Positions 14,780-21,336 of a DNA stretch of 21,925 nucleotides are shown here, piece by piece. The stretch is from a virus. The number at the start of each line of letters is the position of its first letter. Position 1 is the stretch's first letter. Under the pieces are notes generated by a model. The model was not told the origin of the DNA and made no database searches. It saw nothing but the letters and a program-made list of their open reading frames with translations. Position numbers and translations under genes: made by a program. The stretch spans positions 1 through 21,925 of the IMG/VR virus record IMGVR_UViG_3300030450_003326. One strand, written 5' to 3'.

Positions 14780-15093
14780 AAACGTTTGGCGATAAGAAAA
14801 AGGAAGCTGAGTACCTTAAGAAAATATTATTAGAAGAAATCATTCTTGGTAAGCGTGGCAGGGTAAAGATTATCAGGCACCACGATGGCAGGTATGAAGT
14901 ACAAGAGGGGGTGTGGAAAGGAAGATTGTTTAGTCACGATGAGTACGAGCTATTAATTAAGGAGGGGTCTATTGACCCAGTTAATACGCATGAGTTGGAT
15001 GATCGCCCTCATAAGAGAGCGTTATTTTATAAACATTTTAACGACAAACTCCAAGAGTATGCACTCAAAGAGTATGTAAAAGGAAAGAAGTAA
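14776..15093 (+). CDS. Small hypothetical protein in the replication operon
   Basis: This 105-aa, Lys/Glu-rich protein starts in an ATGA overlap with the helicase gene and ends one base into the next start. After a helical N-terminus (A-E-Y-L-K-K-I-L-L-E-E-I-I-L-G-K) comes a compact R-V-K-I-I-R-H-H-D-G-R-Y-E-V-Q-E-G-V-W-K-G-R beta-like segment near residues 29-50. Tight coupling suggests a replication or recombination accessory. No family recognised. Confidence 0.65.
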   Translation: MKTFGDKKKEAEYLKKILLEEIILGKRGRVKIIRHHDGRYEVQEGVWKGRLFSHDEYELLIKEGSIDPVNTHELDDRPHKRALFYKHFNDKLQEYALKEYVKGKK

Positions 15094-15515
15094 TGGAGAT
15101 TACAGTCAAAGATTTAGATGGTCTATGCAGGGATGTAGTGAAGACACGAGAAGACTATGATGCGGCAAAGAAAACCAGCAATGAGTTCGATGCCATCCAT
15201 AAGAAAGCAAACAGAAAGTTAATGGATGCGCTGGATGCCTTGGGAAAAAAGTCTTATGTGGTTGATGGTCTGGCCTCTGTCTCTAAGGTACAGAAGCTTA
15301 AAGTTACTGTGCCTAAAGACCTGGACTCAAGGAAACAAATGATCGATTACTTCCTACGCCAGGGAGAAAATATAAGCAGCAAATATTTAACAGTAAACTC
15401 TATGAGTTTGAACTCTTGGTATTCTCAAGAAGCGGAGGACAACCCAGAGTTTCAGCTACCAGGAGTAGGGGAGCCAGAGTTAAGTGAGTACTTACAAATC
15501 AGAAAAAAGAAGTGA
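15093..15515 (+). CDS. Conserved-looking phage protein in the replication operon
   Basis: This 140-aa protein has a TAATG start and a helical N-terminal half with heptad-like spacing (K-T-R-E-D-Y-D-A-A-K-K-T-S-N-E-F). A V-D-G-L-A-S-V-S-K-V-Q-K-L-K-V-T-V-P-K-D segment (about 58-77) and an N-S-M-S-L-N-S-W-Y stretch follow, then P-G-V-G-E-P. Similar small proteins lie near ssDNA-binding or recombination genes in many phages, as far as I recall. No enzymatic motif is visible; function unknown. Confidence 0.65.
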   Translation: MEITVKDLDGLCRDVVKTREDYDAAKKTSNEFDAIHKKANRKLMDALDALGKKSYVVDGLASVSKVQKLKVTVPKDLDSRKQMIDYFLRQGENISSKYLTVNSMSLNSWYSQEAEDNPEFQLPGVGEPELSEYLQIRKKK

Positions 15516-15651
15516 AGAGTTAGAAGCCTGGATAGATGAGAATATAACTTGGATAAGTCTACTGTATGACTTACATAAACAGAACCAAAGGAACCAAGAT
15601 GTCGAAGAATCAGATGCAACAATTAAAAAATTCCCCCCAAACTGTAGTTAA
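15484..15651 (+). CDS. Possible 55-aa overlapping gene
   Basis: A frame starting with GTG 15484 runs 55 codons. It overlaps the previous gene by 32 bases and the chosen start of the next by 53 bases, filling the only gap here. The product begins MSTYKSEKRSEELEAWIDEN and is protein-like, but the ribosome binding site (GGGGAG about 12 bases upstream) is far and the downstream overlap is unusually long. It may be spurious. Confidence 0.25.
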   Translation: MSTYKSEKRSEELEAWIDENITWISLLYDLHKQNQRNQDVEESDATIKKFPPNCS

Positions 15652-16279
15652 AAACTGGGGGCAAAAGTTCAACGCCGCCAATATAATCATGCCAAAGATT
15701 ATATTGCAGCAAAAGATGTCCGAGCTAGTAGAAGATGGGAAGGCTAAGCCAGGTGACCTGGTAGATAATCTCACGGATGAAGTGTTGGCTCAGGTAGGTA
15801 AGCCACTAGAAATAATTCCTTTCCGAACGGAGACGGTATGGATGGAGAAACACAACGGGGATTTTGCAGGGGCCAAGCCATATGATGGGCAAGAGTTACC
15901 ATTCGAGGAGGAGAAAGACGGGGTCACAATAGTAAGAGACAAGGTTATGAATGTCTTTGTTCTGATACCAGGTATCACAGACGTTCCTTACATCATTCCT
16001 TTTAGGCGTACATCTTACAAAGCAGGTAGGAAGATAGAGACAAGGCTTTATCGTAATGTCCTTGGCGGTCTGAACCCGTGTGCTTTCGCTATGAATCTCA
16101 CGGCCAAGAAGGTAGATGGAAAGAAAGGAACTTACTTCGTAATAGATGCAGCGACAGGACGGAAGGCCAACAACGATGAGGCCATACTATGCTATCGCTT
16201 CAATGAGTCTGTCTTATCTGGTCAACGAAAGGTTGACTACTCAGAAGAGAAAGAAAAGAAACCACACCCACAATTCTAA
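15599..16279 (+). CDS. Possible phage ssDNA-binding/recombination accessory protein
   Basis: The 226-aa protein starts at ATG 15599, with AAGGA eight to twelve bases upstream; an in-frame ATG at 15566 lacks a site. It is beta-rich, with P-K-I-I-L-Q-Q-K-M-S-E-L-V near the start, then G-D-L-V-D-N, V-F-V-L-I-P-G-I near the middle and I-P-F-R-R-T-S-Y-K-A-G-R-K-I. The C-terminal tail is charged and ends in P-Q-F; many phage ssDNA-binding proteins end in an aromatic residue, although theirs are acidic. Its place between helicase and polymerase and the fold-like pattern suggest an ssDNA-binding role. This is inference; I cannot name the family. Confidence 0.55.
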   Translation: MSKNQMQQLKNSPQTVVKNWGQKFNAANIIMPKIILQQKMSELVEDGKAKPGDLVDNLTDEVLAQVGKPLEIIPFRTETVWMEKHNGDFAGAKPYDGQELPFEEEKDGVTIVRDKVMNVFVLIPGITDVPYIIPFRRTSYKAGRKIETRLYRNVLGGLNPCAFAMNLTAKKVDGKKGTYFVIDAATGRKANNDEAILCYRFNESVLSGQRKVDYSEEKEKKPHPQF

Positions 16280-16284
16280 ACCAT

Positions 16285-16303
16285 GGGGGCTTCGGCCCCC
16301 TTT
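16285..16303 (+). terminator. UUCG-loop hairpin terminator
   Basis: GGGGGC (16285-16290) and GCCCCC (16295-16300) close a TTCG loop, followed by TTTA. The short U-tract suggests partial termination before the genes for the small RHH-like protein and DNA polymerase. It is nearly the same hairpin as the leftward one at 783-798. Confidence 0.7.
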
Positions 16304-16318
16304 ACATAAGGAGTTATT

Positions 16319-16525
16319 ATGAGAGGAAAGGTTGTAAAGAAAGCAGTACCAAAGAAAGAAATTTTTTATTGTCGTGGCATTAGCCCTGGTATTAAGAAAT
16401 TTGTTGTTGACCGTGCCAAGGAAAGGGGTGTCTCTATATCCTATTACCTTGAGCATATCTTAAGCGCAATCAAGGTGCAGCATGATGCCAAGAAGAAAAA
16501 GAAGAAACTAACAACAAGGAAATAA
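16319..16525 (+). CDS. Small basic protein, possible ribbon-helix-helix type
   Basis: This 68-aa protein has AAGGAG before the ATG and lies between a terminator and the polymerase gene (one-base gap). Residues 15-50 read as a short strand I-F-Y-C-R-G-I, then S-P-G-I-K-K-F-V-V-D-R-A-K-E-R-G-V-S-I-S-Y-Y-L-E-H-I-L. That is the strand-helix-turn-helix arrangement of ribbon-helix-helix DNA-binding proteins. Both termini are very Lys-rich, which would help DNA contact. It may be a small regulator or a polymerase accessory; assignment is by pattern only. Confidence 0.55.
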   Translation: MRGKVVKKAVPKKEIFYCRGISPGIKKFVVDRAKERGVSISYYLEHILSAIKVQHDAKKKKKKLTTRK

Positions 16526-16526
16526 A

Positions 16527-18398
16527 ATGAGCATAGTGACCATCCAACAGTTTCATAGCAGGATTGACCAATTTAAACTAGATGGCCACTATGGTTTGGA
16601 TACCGAGACGTTCGGTATAGGTAGGCAGGATCGCTTGTACTCTATTATACTATCGAATGAGAAAACAAGCTACTACTTTAATTTTCTGAGTGAGCAGGAT
16701 CACTTAGGAAATGAACCGGCCATAGTGTTACCAAAAGAATTTATAAAAGAGTTTGAACCCGTCTTCAACAACGCCAATAGTACCTGGTATATTCACAACG
16801 CAAAGTTTGACATGGCTAAGCTGGGCATGGAGGGACTCAAGATCAAGGGCACGGTACATTGTACCCAAGCATTGGCCCGACTTGTAAAGAATAATCACTT
16901 GAGTTATTCACTCGATGCATGTGTAAAAAGAATCTATGGCTACAACATAGGTAAGCTTTCACTTGATGAGTATATAACTAAGCACAAGTTACATGAAACG
17001 GTAGAGATACCAGGCAAGCAGAAGAGACAGAAGAATAAATTTTACCATAAGGTTCCTTTTGATATCATGGCAGACTATGGCATTAGGGATGGCCGTGTTG
17101 TTCAAGCCTTAGGTGAATACCAAGAGCGCAAGTTAACCGAGACAGGAATAAATAAACGACTGATTCAGACTGAAAGAAACCTAACCAAGGTATGCTTCGA
17201 CATCGAACAACGTGGTATTAAATTAGATATGCAGTATGTTCGAAAAGGGATGGCCGACCAAGAGGAGAAGCTAGTGCAGGCCAAGGAAGATTTCCAACAG
17301 CTTACAGGTATCGAATATAAACGGGGGCCAACGTGCCTGGTGGAAGCCTTCACAGCACAAGGCATACCCATTCGTCGAACAGCCAAAGGACGCCCCTCCT
17401 TCTCAAAGGATGCGCTACTCGATAGTGACTATCCTATTGTCCACATCTTAAAAAGGATTCGAAGTCATGAGAAAATTATTGATACTTATTATTCTAGTTT
17501 CCTCCATCTATCTGATCCTCGTGGTATCATACGGGCGAACATCTTCCAGTCTGGAACTGAGACGGGGAGATTTTCCTACTCTTCCCCAAACCTACAGAAC
17601 TTGCCAAAAGAAGATAACGTAAAGAAAGATTACTATGTACGTAAATGTTTTGTGCCTAGGAAAGATCATTGCTTTGTCATGATTGACTATGATCAACAAG
17701 AGTACCGCCTAATGTTGGACTATGCGGGGGAGTTCAAACTCATAGATAGGATCAACCAAGGCCTGGACGTACACCAAGCGACAGCGGATCTCTTGAACTC
17801 TGCCAGTAGGTATAGCGATGTTACCAGGAAGACAGCGAAGATGATTAACTTTATGCTCCTGTATGGTGGGGGCACAGAAACACTGGCCAAACAACTGGAT
17901 GTTACTTTGGATAAGGCCAAGGAACTAAGACGCCTTTACTTCGAGAGCCTTCCTCGTGTTACGGATTTCTTTCGGCGCGTGGTTAGTACCGCCAAATCTC
18001 GTGGGTGGATTCAGAACTGGGCAGGTCGCAAGTGTTACCTGTCTTCACTCAAAGGGGCGTACATCATGCCCAATCATTTAATCCAGGGTGGATGTGCTGA
18101 CATTATCAAGTCGGCCATGACTAAAATCCACAAGCTTCTCAAGGGTAAGAAGTCATCGATGTTAGTCCAGATACATGACGAGCTTCTACTGGAAATGCAT
18201 GAGTCTGAACTAAGCCTGGTCCCTCGGATCAAACAAATCATGGAAGATGTGTACACGCCAAAGAATGGGCTGAAGTTAACATGCGGAGTGGAACACTCAT
18301 GGGTTAGCTTCGCCTCCATCGACAAGATCAAAGGGTTACCCTGTGGCCAAGAAACCAGAGACAGTTTTCAAAGAGAGATTCCAACGCAAGTTGGATAA
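16527..18398 (+). CDS. polA: Family A DNA polymerase with 3'-5' exonuclease
   Basis: This 623-aa replicative polymerase has the full proofreading site: Exo I D25-T-E27, Exo II H-N-A-K-F-D95 and Exo III Y184-G-I-R-D188. The polymerase domain has G-T-E-T-G-R-F-S-x-x-x-P-N-L-Q-N-L-P, motif A D387-Y-D-Q-Q-E-Y-R394, motif B R434-x3-K438-x3-F442-x3-Y446-G and motif C H550-D551-E552. No 5' nuclease domain precedes it, as in T7-type enzymes. F442 is at the position of E. coli Pol I Phe762. About 20 residues extend past the usual family end, in the part that overlaps the nuclease gene. AAGGAA precedes the ATG. Confidence 0.95.
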   Translation: MSIVTIQQFHSRIDQFKLDGHYGLDTETFGIGRQDRLYSIILSNEKTSYYFNFLSEQDHLGNEPAIVLPKEFIKEFEPVFNNANSTWYIHNAKFDMAKLGMEGLKIKGTVHCTQALARLVKNNHLSYSLDACVKRIYGYNIGKLSLDEYITKHKLHETVEIPGKQKRQKNKFYHKVPFDIMADYGIRDGRVVQALGEYQERKLTETGINKRLIQTERNLTKVCFDIEQRGIKLDMQYVRKGMADQEEKLVQAKEDFQQLTGIEYKRGPTCLVEAFTAQGIPIRRTAKGRPSFSKDALLDSDYPIVHILKRIRSHEKIIDTYYSSFLHLSDPRGIIRANIFQSGTETGRFSYSSPNLQNLPKEDNVKKDYYVRKCFVPRKDHCFVMIDYDQQEYRLMLDYAGEFKLIDRINQGLDVHQATADLLNSASRYSDVTRKTAKMINFMLLYGGGTETLAKQLDVTLDKAKELRRLYFESLPRVTDFFRRVVSTAKSRGWIQNWAGRKCYLSSLKGAYIMPNHLIQGGCADIIKSAMTKIHKLLKGKKSSMLVQIHDELLLEMHESELSLVPRIKQIMEDVYTPKNGLKLTCGVEHSWVSFASIDKIKGLPCGQETRDSFQREIPTQVG

Positions 18399-18651
18399 GA
18401 TCCCAAATTCTTGGTGGTTAAAAACTCAACTCATTTCAACCGTTGGCATACCTGATATCATTGGGTGTGTCGGCGGCACCTTCGTTGCACTCGAATTAAA
18501 AAGAGATATGAAAGAAGCCAATAGAAGGCACAGCCTTCAACGCCACATCCTTAAGGTAATCAAGGATGCAGGAGGCTTTGCCTCTTTCACCTACCCAGAG
18601 AACTCCGAAGAAATCCTAGCGAAAATTCGCTCCTTACATTCTTCTTCCTAG
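18343..18651 (+). CDS. VRR-NUC-like PD-(D/E)XK nuclease
   Basis: This 102-aa protein fits the small VRR-NUC / Holliday-junction-resolvase-like nuclease type. Catalytic residues are G35-I-P-D38 and E51-L-K53, with Q66-R-H following, which together form the PD-(D/E)XK site and its trailing Gln. Enzymes of this group cut branched DNA and in phages may resolve replication or recombination intermediates before packaging. The GTG start at 18343 lies 56 bases inside the polymerase gene, with only a weak AAGGG upstream. It is the last rightward gene, and its end overlaps the convergent leftward gene by 18 bases. Confidence 0.75.
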   Translation: MAKKPETVFKERFQRKLDKIPNSWWLKTQLISTVGIPDIIGCVGGTFVALELKRDMKEANRRHSLQRHILKVIKDAGGFASFTYPENSEEILAKIRSLHSSS

Positions 18652-18855
18652 ATCCAGTATATTAAACCCAGCATTTCTAAACCTATCAAATGTTTCCTTA
18701 TCTGATAGATCCTCCACTATCAATTTTGTCTCCTTACATTTTTTCCAAAGTAGGGAGCGCGAGCAATACCTGTAGCATAATTTACCTACGTTATCTTCAA
18801 GTTCCCTGGGGTCACAGAATCTATAAGTTCTTTTCTTGAAGTCACGCGGAGCCAA
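18634..18855 (-). CDS. Small Cys-containing hypothetical protein
   Basis: A 73-aa product results from the TTG at 18855, which overlaps the preceding leftward gene by 14 bases. The frame stays open upstream to an ATG at 18975, but that part lies inside the other gene and reads like a shadow. The body has F-C-D-P-R-E-L-E-D-N-V-G-K-L-C-Y-R-Y-C and a further K-K-C, so metal binding is possible. It ends in N-I-L-D-L-G. The stop lies inside the 3' end of the convergent nuclease gene. No family recognised and the start is uncertain. Confidence 0.45.
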   Translation of the reverse strand: MAPRDFKKRTYRFCDPRELEDNVGKLCYRYCSRSLLWKKCKETKLIVEDLSDKETFDRFRNAGFNILDLGRRM

Positions 18856-19069
18856 TTTCTTCGCGAAAATTGTCGAGGAGCAAGACCAACCTATCACGCA
18901 GATCATCGATAACTGAATCAAACCTAAGATGCGGCGGACGATTAAGCTCTCTAACAAGATCCCGATGTACCTCATAAAACCTCCGCTTATACTTTCCTTC
19001 CATATGTTTCATGTGTACTTGCATAAGAGTATTGACTAGCTCCACACTAGATGTAGCTAACTGAATCAT
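18842..19069 (-). CDS. Small hypothetical helical protein, lysis region
   Basis: This 75-aa protein starts in an ATGA overlap with the preceding gene. It is helical and amphipathic throughout (S-S-V-E-L-V-N-T-L-M-Q-V-H-M-K-H-M near the start, D-S-V-I-D-D-L-R-D-R-L-V-L-L-L-D-N-F near the end) and has no membrane segment. It lies downstream of the endolysin in the same operon. No family recognised. Confidence 0.6.
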   Translation of the reverse strand: MIQLATSSVELVNTLMQVHMKHMEGKYKRRFYEVHRDLVRELNRPPHLRFDSVIDDLRDRLVLLLDNFREEIGSA

Positions 19070-19248
19070 GGTTGTCTATCTGGCAAGAGTCTATCTACTA
19101 GGTTATCAACCATAGTAATGGCAAGATCATCGAAGTGATTCTCAGTAACAGAAACAATCTCATCCTGTAGTGCTGACCGGATTCCTTTGAACCAAAGCTT
19201 TCTTCCGAAAGCATGCCAATCAATCTTGTCTTTAAGTGGTTGACTCAT
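19066..19248 (-). CDS. Small hypothetical protein downstream of endolysin
   Basis: The 60-aa product starts at ATG 19248 because AAGGAGAGGTAC lies directly upstream; the longer in-frame ATG at 19308 lies inside the endolysin gene without such a site. It begins MSQPLKDKIDWHAFGRKLWF and continues with helical stretches ending in V-D-R-L-L-P-D. It overlaps the endolysin end by 17 bases and the next gene by four. No membrane helix is visible. Function unknown. Confidence 0.65.
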   Translation of the reverse strand: MSQPLKDKIDWHAFGRKLWFKGIRSALQDEIVSVTENHFDDLAITMVDNLVDRLLPDRQP

Positions 19249-19639
19249 GTACCTCTCCTTGTAGGTTTGACTTACGTCTTTGGCATTGCATGTGAAAATG
19301 TAAAGCACTTCCCTTTACCTTATGATAGACTATGGGCCTACGTTCACCTGCTTTATTATATGCACCCTGTTTATTAAATCGTTCCTTAAATTTAAACATA
19401 AAAGAATGTATATGGAAATCATTCCAGCCTCTCACTGAAATGTCTACGGCCCTGCCATCTTTATGTGTGGATGTTTTTCTACCAGGTGCATCCTCTCTCA
19501 TCGAAGTAATCACACAAGGTATGCCATAGTCATGGGCATATGCCGCAGTGAAGCTGATCATCTCAAGGATAGTAGGATCTAAATAAAAGAGATCTCTTTC
19601 ATCTAGCCCTGGTTTCAATGTAAAATATGTTTCCCCCAT
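19232..19639 (-). CDS. Probable endolysin, M15-like zinc peptidase
   Basis: The 135-aa protein carries the zinc-site pattern of M15 / D-Ala-D-Ala carboxypeptidase-like enzymes: H59-K-D-G-R-A-V-D66 (H-x6-D) and L-H114-F-H116, with an I-T-S-M-R-E-D-A-P block before the first histidine. Such phage enzymes cut peptide crosslinks of peptidoglycan at lysis. It is short, so it is a single catalytic domain without a cell-wall-binding module, and no signal peptide is seen, so a holin should be needed for release. GGAGG lies about seven bases before the ATG. It follows a membrane/coiled-coil gene, a common lysis cassette order. Confidence 0.78.
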   Translation of the reverse strand: MGETYFTLKPGLDERDLFYLDPTILEMISFTAAYAHDYGIPCVITSMREDAPGRKTSTHKDGRAVDISVRGWNDFHIHSFMFKFKERFNKQGAYNKAGERRPIVYHKVKGSALHFHMQCQRRKSNLQGEVHESTT

Positions 19640-19872
19640 ACCTTGGCCTCCAGCTCTTTGATTCTTTCTTCCATGCTTTTGAATCTATCCGCGTGTCCTT
19701 GGTTATCATTGATTAGGACTGCCAGTTTCTTATCAAGTTCTGTTATGGTGTAGCCAAGACGGTTGATCTTTGAGAGTAATTGGCGAATGAAGAAGGCGAT
19801 GATTGATAGCATCCCCCCACCTAGTGCAACGGCTCCTGCAATTGCCACATCGAAAGTTGCCTGACCATCCAT
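19615..19872 (-). CDS. Single-membrane-helix coiled-coil protein, holin or spanin candidate
   Basis: The 85-aa protein has one clear membrane segment at about residues 9-29 (V-A-I-A-G-A-V-A-L-G-G-G-M-L-S-I-I-A-F-F-I). A helix with heptad spacing follows (I-T-E-L-D-K-K-L-A-V-L near 43-53 and M-E-E-R-I-K-E-L-E-A-K-V near 67-78). A membrane anchor plus coiled coil directly upstream of an endolysin is typical of inner-membrane spanins and of some holins; I cannot choose between them. It shares the AAGGAGTAACC leader with the 19883-20221 gene and overlaps the endolysin start by 25 bases. Confidence 0.65.
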   Translation of the reverse strand: MDGQATFDVAIAGAVALGGGMLSIIAFFIRQLLSKINRLGYTITELDKKLAVLINDNQGHADRFKSMEERIKELEAKVWGKHILH

Positions 19873-19882
19873 GGTTACTCCT

Positions 19883-20221
19883 TTATTGCCTACTTTTTGG
19901 CCCGTGTTTTCTTTTATGCTCTTTTGATAGACCCCACCCTACATAATCACCTCCTCTTAATTCAAGTGGAGTACCTGCTTGGGGGGTAGTTCTGTTTTTA
20001 TTTATCTCCATCCATCTTTCAATTTCTTCCGCAGATAATTTTTTAGGCGCATCTTTATGTTTTGGATTCTTTAGCCAAGGCATACTAGACTCTGTTTCTT
20101 TTTTCATTTCTTTTTTCAACGCTGCTTCTGCTTTGTACTCAGAAGCATCGGCAACAGAATCTATTTTCTTTTTCTTTGGCAACGTCCTTAAGACACGCTT
20201 CAATGCTTTGCCTGCTCCCAT
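19883..20221 (-). CDS. Basic protein sharing an N-terminal motif with its neighbour
   Basis: This 112-aa, Lys-rich protein starts MGAGKALKRVLRTLPKKKK. The next gene upstream starts MPAGKLLMSILKKLPKSRT, so both share M-x-A-G-K-x-L-x3-L-x2-L-P-K. The rest is charged and probably mostly disordered, with K-K-L-S-A-E-E-I-E-R-W-M-E-I-N-K-N-R near residues 60-77. AAGGAGTAACC precedes the ATG. Its place between fibre-region and lysis genes suggests a virion or late role; the family is unknown to me. Confidence 0.6.
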   Translation of the reverse strand: MGAGKALKRVLRTLPKKKKIDSVADASEYKAEAALKKEMKKETESSMPWLKNPKHKDAPKKLSAEEIERWMEINKNRTTPQAGTPLELRGGDYVGWGLSKEHKRKHGPKSRQ

Positions 20222-20223
20222 GG

Positions 20224-20709
20224 TTACTCCTTCTTTTTCTTTCTCGACTTCTTAAATTCTTCATGTGCGGAATTTATATCTGACCGAATCTTATCCATAG
20301 CTTTATTAAACTCTGAAAGTCCTTTCTCCCCTTCCTCATGTAAATCTTTCGTTGCGTTTTTCAATGCTGCGATAGATTCTTCGAGCTTTTTCTTGCGCTC
20401 TTGCTCAAGCTTTTTCCTTTCTTCAGGAGACATAGCTCGTCGAGCATCTCTTTTTTCGGTACGCCTTTTTTTGTCTTCGCGCACTTTACTAGCACGATCC
20501 TCTATAGGCCTGGGATCTCCTGGTTTAAGTGCCTGTTTTTTTCGTCGCTCTTGTACTTTGATACTTGCGCCGCTGGGACTAGACCCTCTGCCATAATCAT
20601 CAAGATCCTTTTGAATCCGTCGAAGTTTTTCTTTGGCCTTCAAGACTCCAGATGTCCTACTCTTTGGAAGCTTCTTCAATATACTCATCAATAATTTACC
20701 TGCTGGCAT
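20224..20709 (-). CDS. Charged coiled-coil protein with shared N-terminal motif
   Basis: The 161-aa protein is unusually rich in Lys, Arg and Glu. After the shared M-x-A-G-K-x-L-x3-L-x2-L-P-K start comes a long helical region with S-P-E-E-R-K-K-L-E-Q-E-R-K-K-K-L-E-E-S near residues 93-111, very likely a coiled coil, and a Lys-rich tail. The N-terminal amphipathic segment could bind a membrane or another protein. The gene starts three bases past the 39-aa membrane gene and ends three bases before the 19883-20221 gene. Function unknown. Confidence 0.6.
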   Translation of the reverse strand: MPAGKLLMSILKKLPKSRTSGVLKAKEKLRRIQKDLDDYGRGSSPSGASIKVQERRKKQALKPGDPRPIEDRASKVREDKKRRTEKRDARRAMSPEERKKLEQERKKKLEESIAALKNATKDLHEEGEKGLSEFNKAMDKIRSDINSAHEEFKKSRKKKKE

Positions 20710-20711
20710 GG

Positions 20712-20831
20712 CTACCTCACAACGTCAATGGGACTTGCCCCTATTGGTGTATAGATACTAATAATCGTACATAGAAAGAATGCAATCACCATGTACGCGA
20801 TAACTATGTAATCTTCTTTATCGTTTTTCAT
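20712..20831 (-). CDS. 39-aa single-pass membrane protein
   Basis: The ATG at 20831 forms an ATGA overlap with the stop of the preceding gene, and the TAG ends two bases before the next ATG, so the frame fits its gap exactly. The protein has a charged start (MKNDKEDY), one membrane segment (about residues 9-27: I-V-I-A-Y-M-V-I-A-F-F-L-C-T-I-I-S-I) and a short tail. The acidic N-terminus and tail R39 do not fix its orientation. It could be a small holin, antiholin or spanin partner in this late/lysis region, but nothing in the sequence proves that. Confidence 0.65.
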   Translation of the reverse strand: MKNDKEDYIVIAYMVIAFFLCTIISIYTPIGASPIDVVR

Positions 20832-21328
20832 TTGGGAAACTTATCCTTGATAGCTTTCCGCAAGCGTAGGTACTCGTCCATCTTGCCAGCTTTGTTCTCT
20901 TGCTTCTCTGCTATAGCTTCCAAGAGTAGCTCATCAATCTTACGGTATTCATTACGACGATCGAGCATAGGACGTTCACGTTCTGCCTTGTCGTCCATTT
21001 CTTTCTTGGCAGCCTCAAGCTTCAGAACTTTTTGTTCGAAGTCATCCAAGTTATCGCGGTCCCACTCGGCTATCTCTTCTTGGTAGTAGATTCCGATTGG
21101 TTCTCCTCGGACTTCTTTTGATCTCACTCCAAACGCTTTAACGTAGTAAACATTATTAGCTATTAAAGGACTAAATCTTTTTTCCAAATCAGCCTTTCTT
21201 TTTCTTTTAGCAATCTCGGCTAACTCTTCAGGTGTGAAAGGAACAACTTGTTTAAGTTCCCAATCCCATCGGTGGGTATCAGAATTAAATTCTGGTATTT
21301 CACTTTCAAGTTCTTTTACTTTTCCCAT
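20828..21328 (-). CDS. Helical charged protein, possible tail-fibre assembly chaperone
   Basis: This 166-aa protein follows the fibre-like gene directly; its AGGAATAGCA ribosome binding site overlaps that gene's TAG. It is mostly helical with coiled-coil spacing, has W-D-W-E-L-K-Q-V-V-P-F-T-P-E-E-L-A-E near residues 22-39 and ends Y-L-R-L-R-K-A-I-K-D-K-F-P-K. The F/V-x-F-T-P-E-E start and R-x-x-I-K-x-x-x-P-K end resemble what is seen in some tail-fibre assembly proteins, and position after a fibre gene fits. This is an inference; a minor structural role is equally possible. Confidence 0.5.
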   Translation of the reverse strand: MGKVKELESEIPEFNSDTHRWDWELKQVVPFTPEELAEIAKRKRKADLEKRFSPLIANNVYYVKAFGVRSKEVRGEPIGIYYQEEIAEWDRDNLDDFEQKVLKLEAAKKEMDDKAERERPMLDRRNEYRKIDELLLEAIAEKQENKAGKMDEYLRLRKAIKDKFPK

Positions 21329-21336
21329 TGCTATTC

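Noticed and set aside
20393-20694. Rightward frames opposite the coiled-coil protein gene
   Set aside because: Ser/Phe/Leu-rich text is the expected reverse of Lys/Glu-rich coding sequence.
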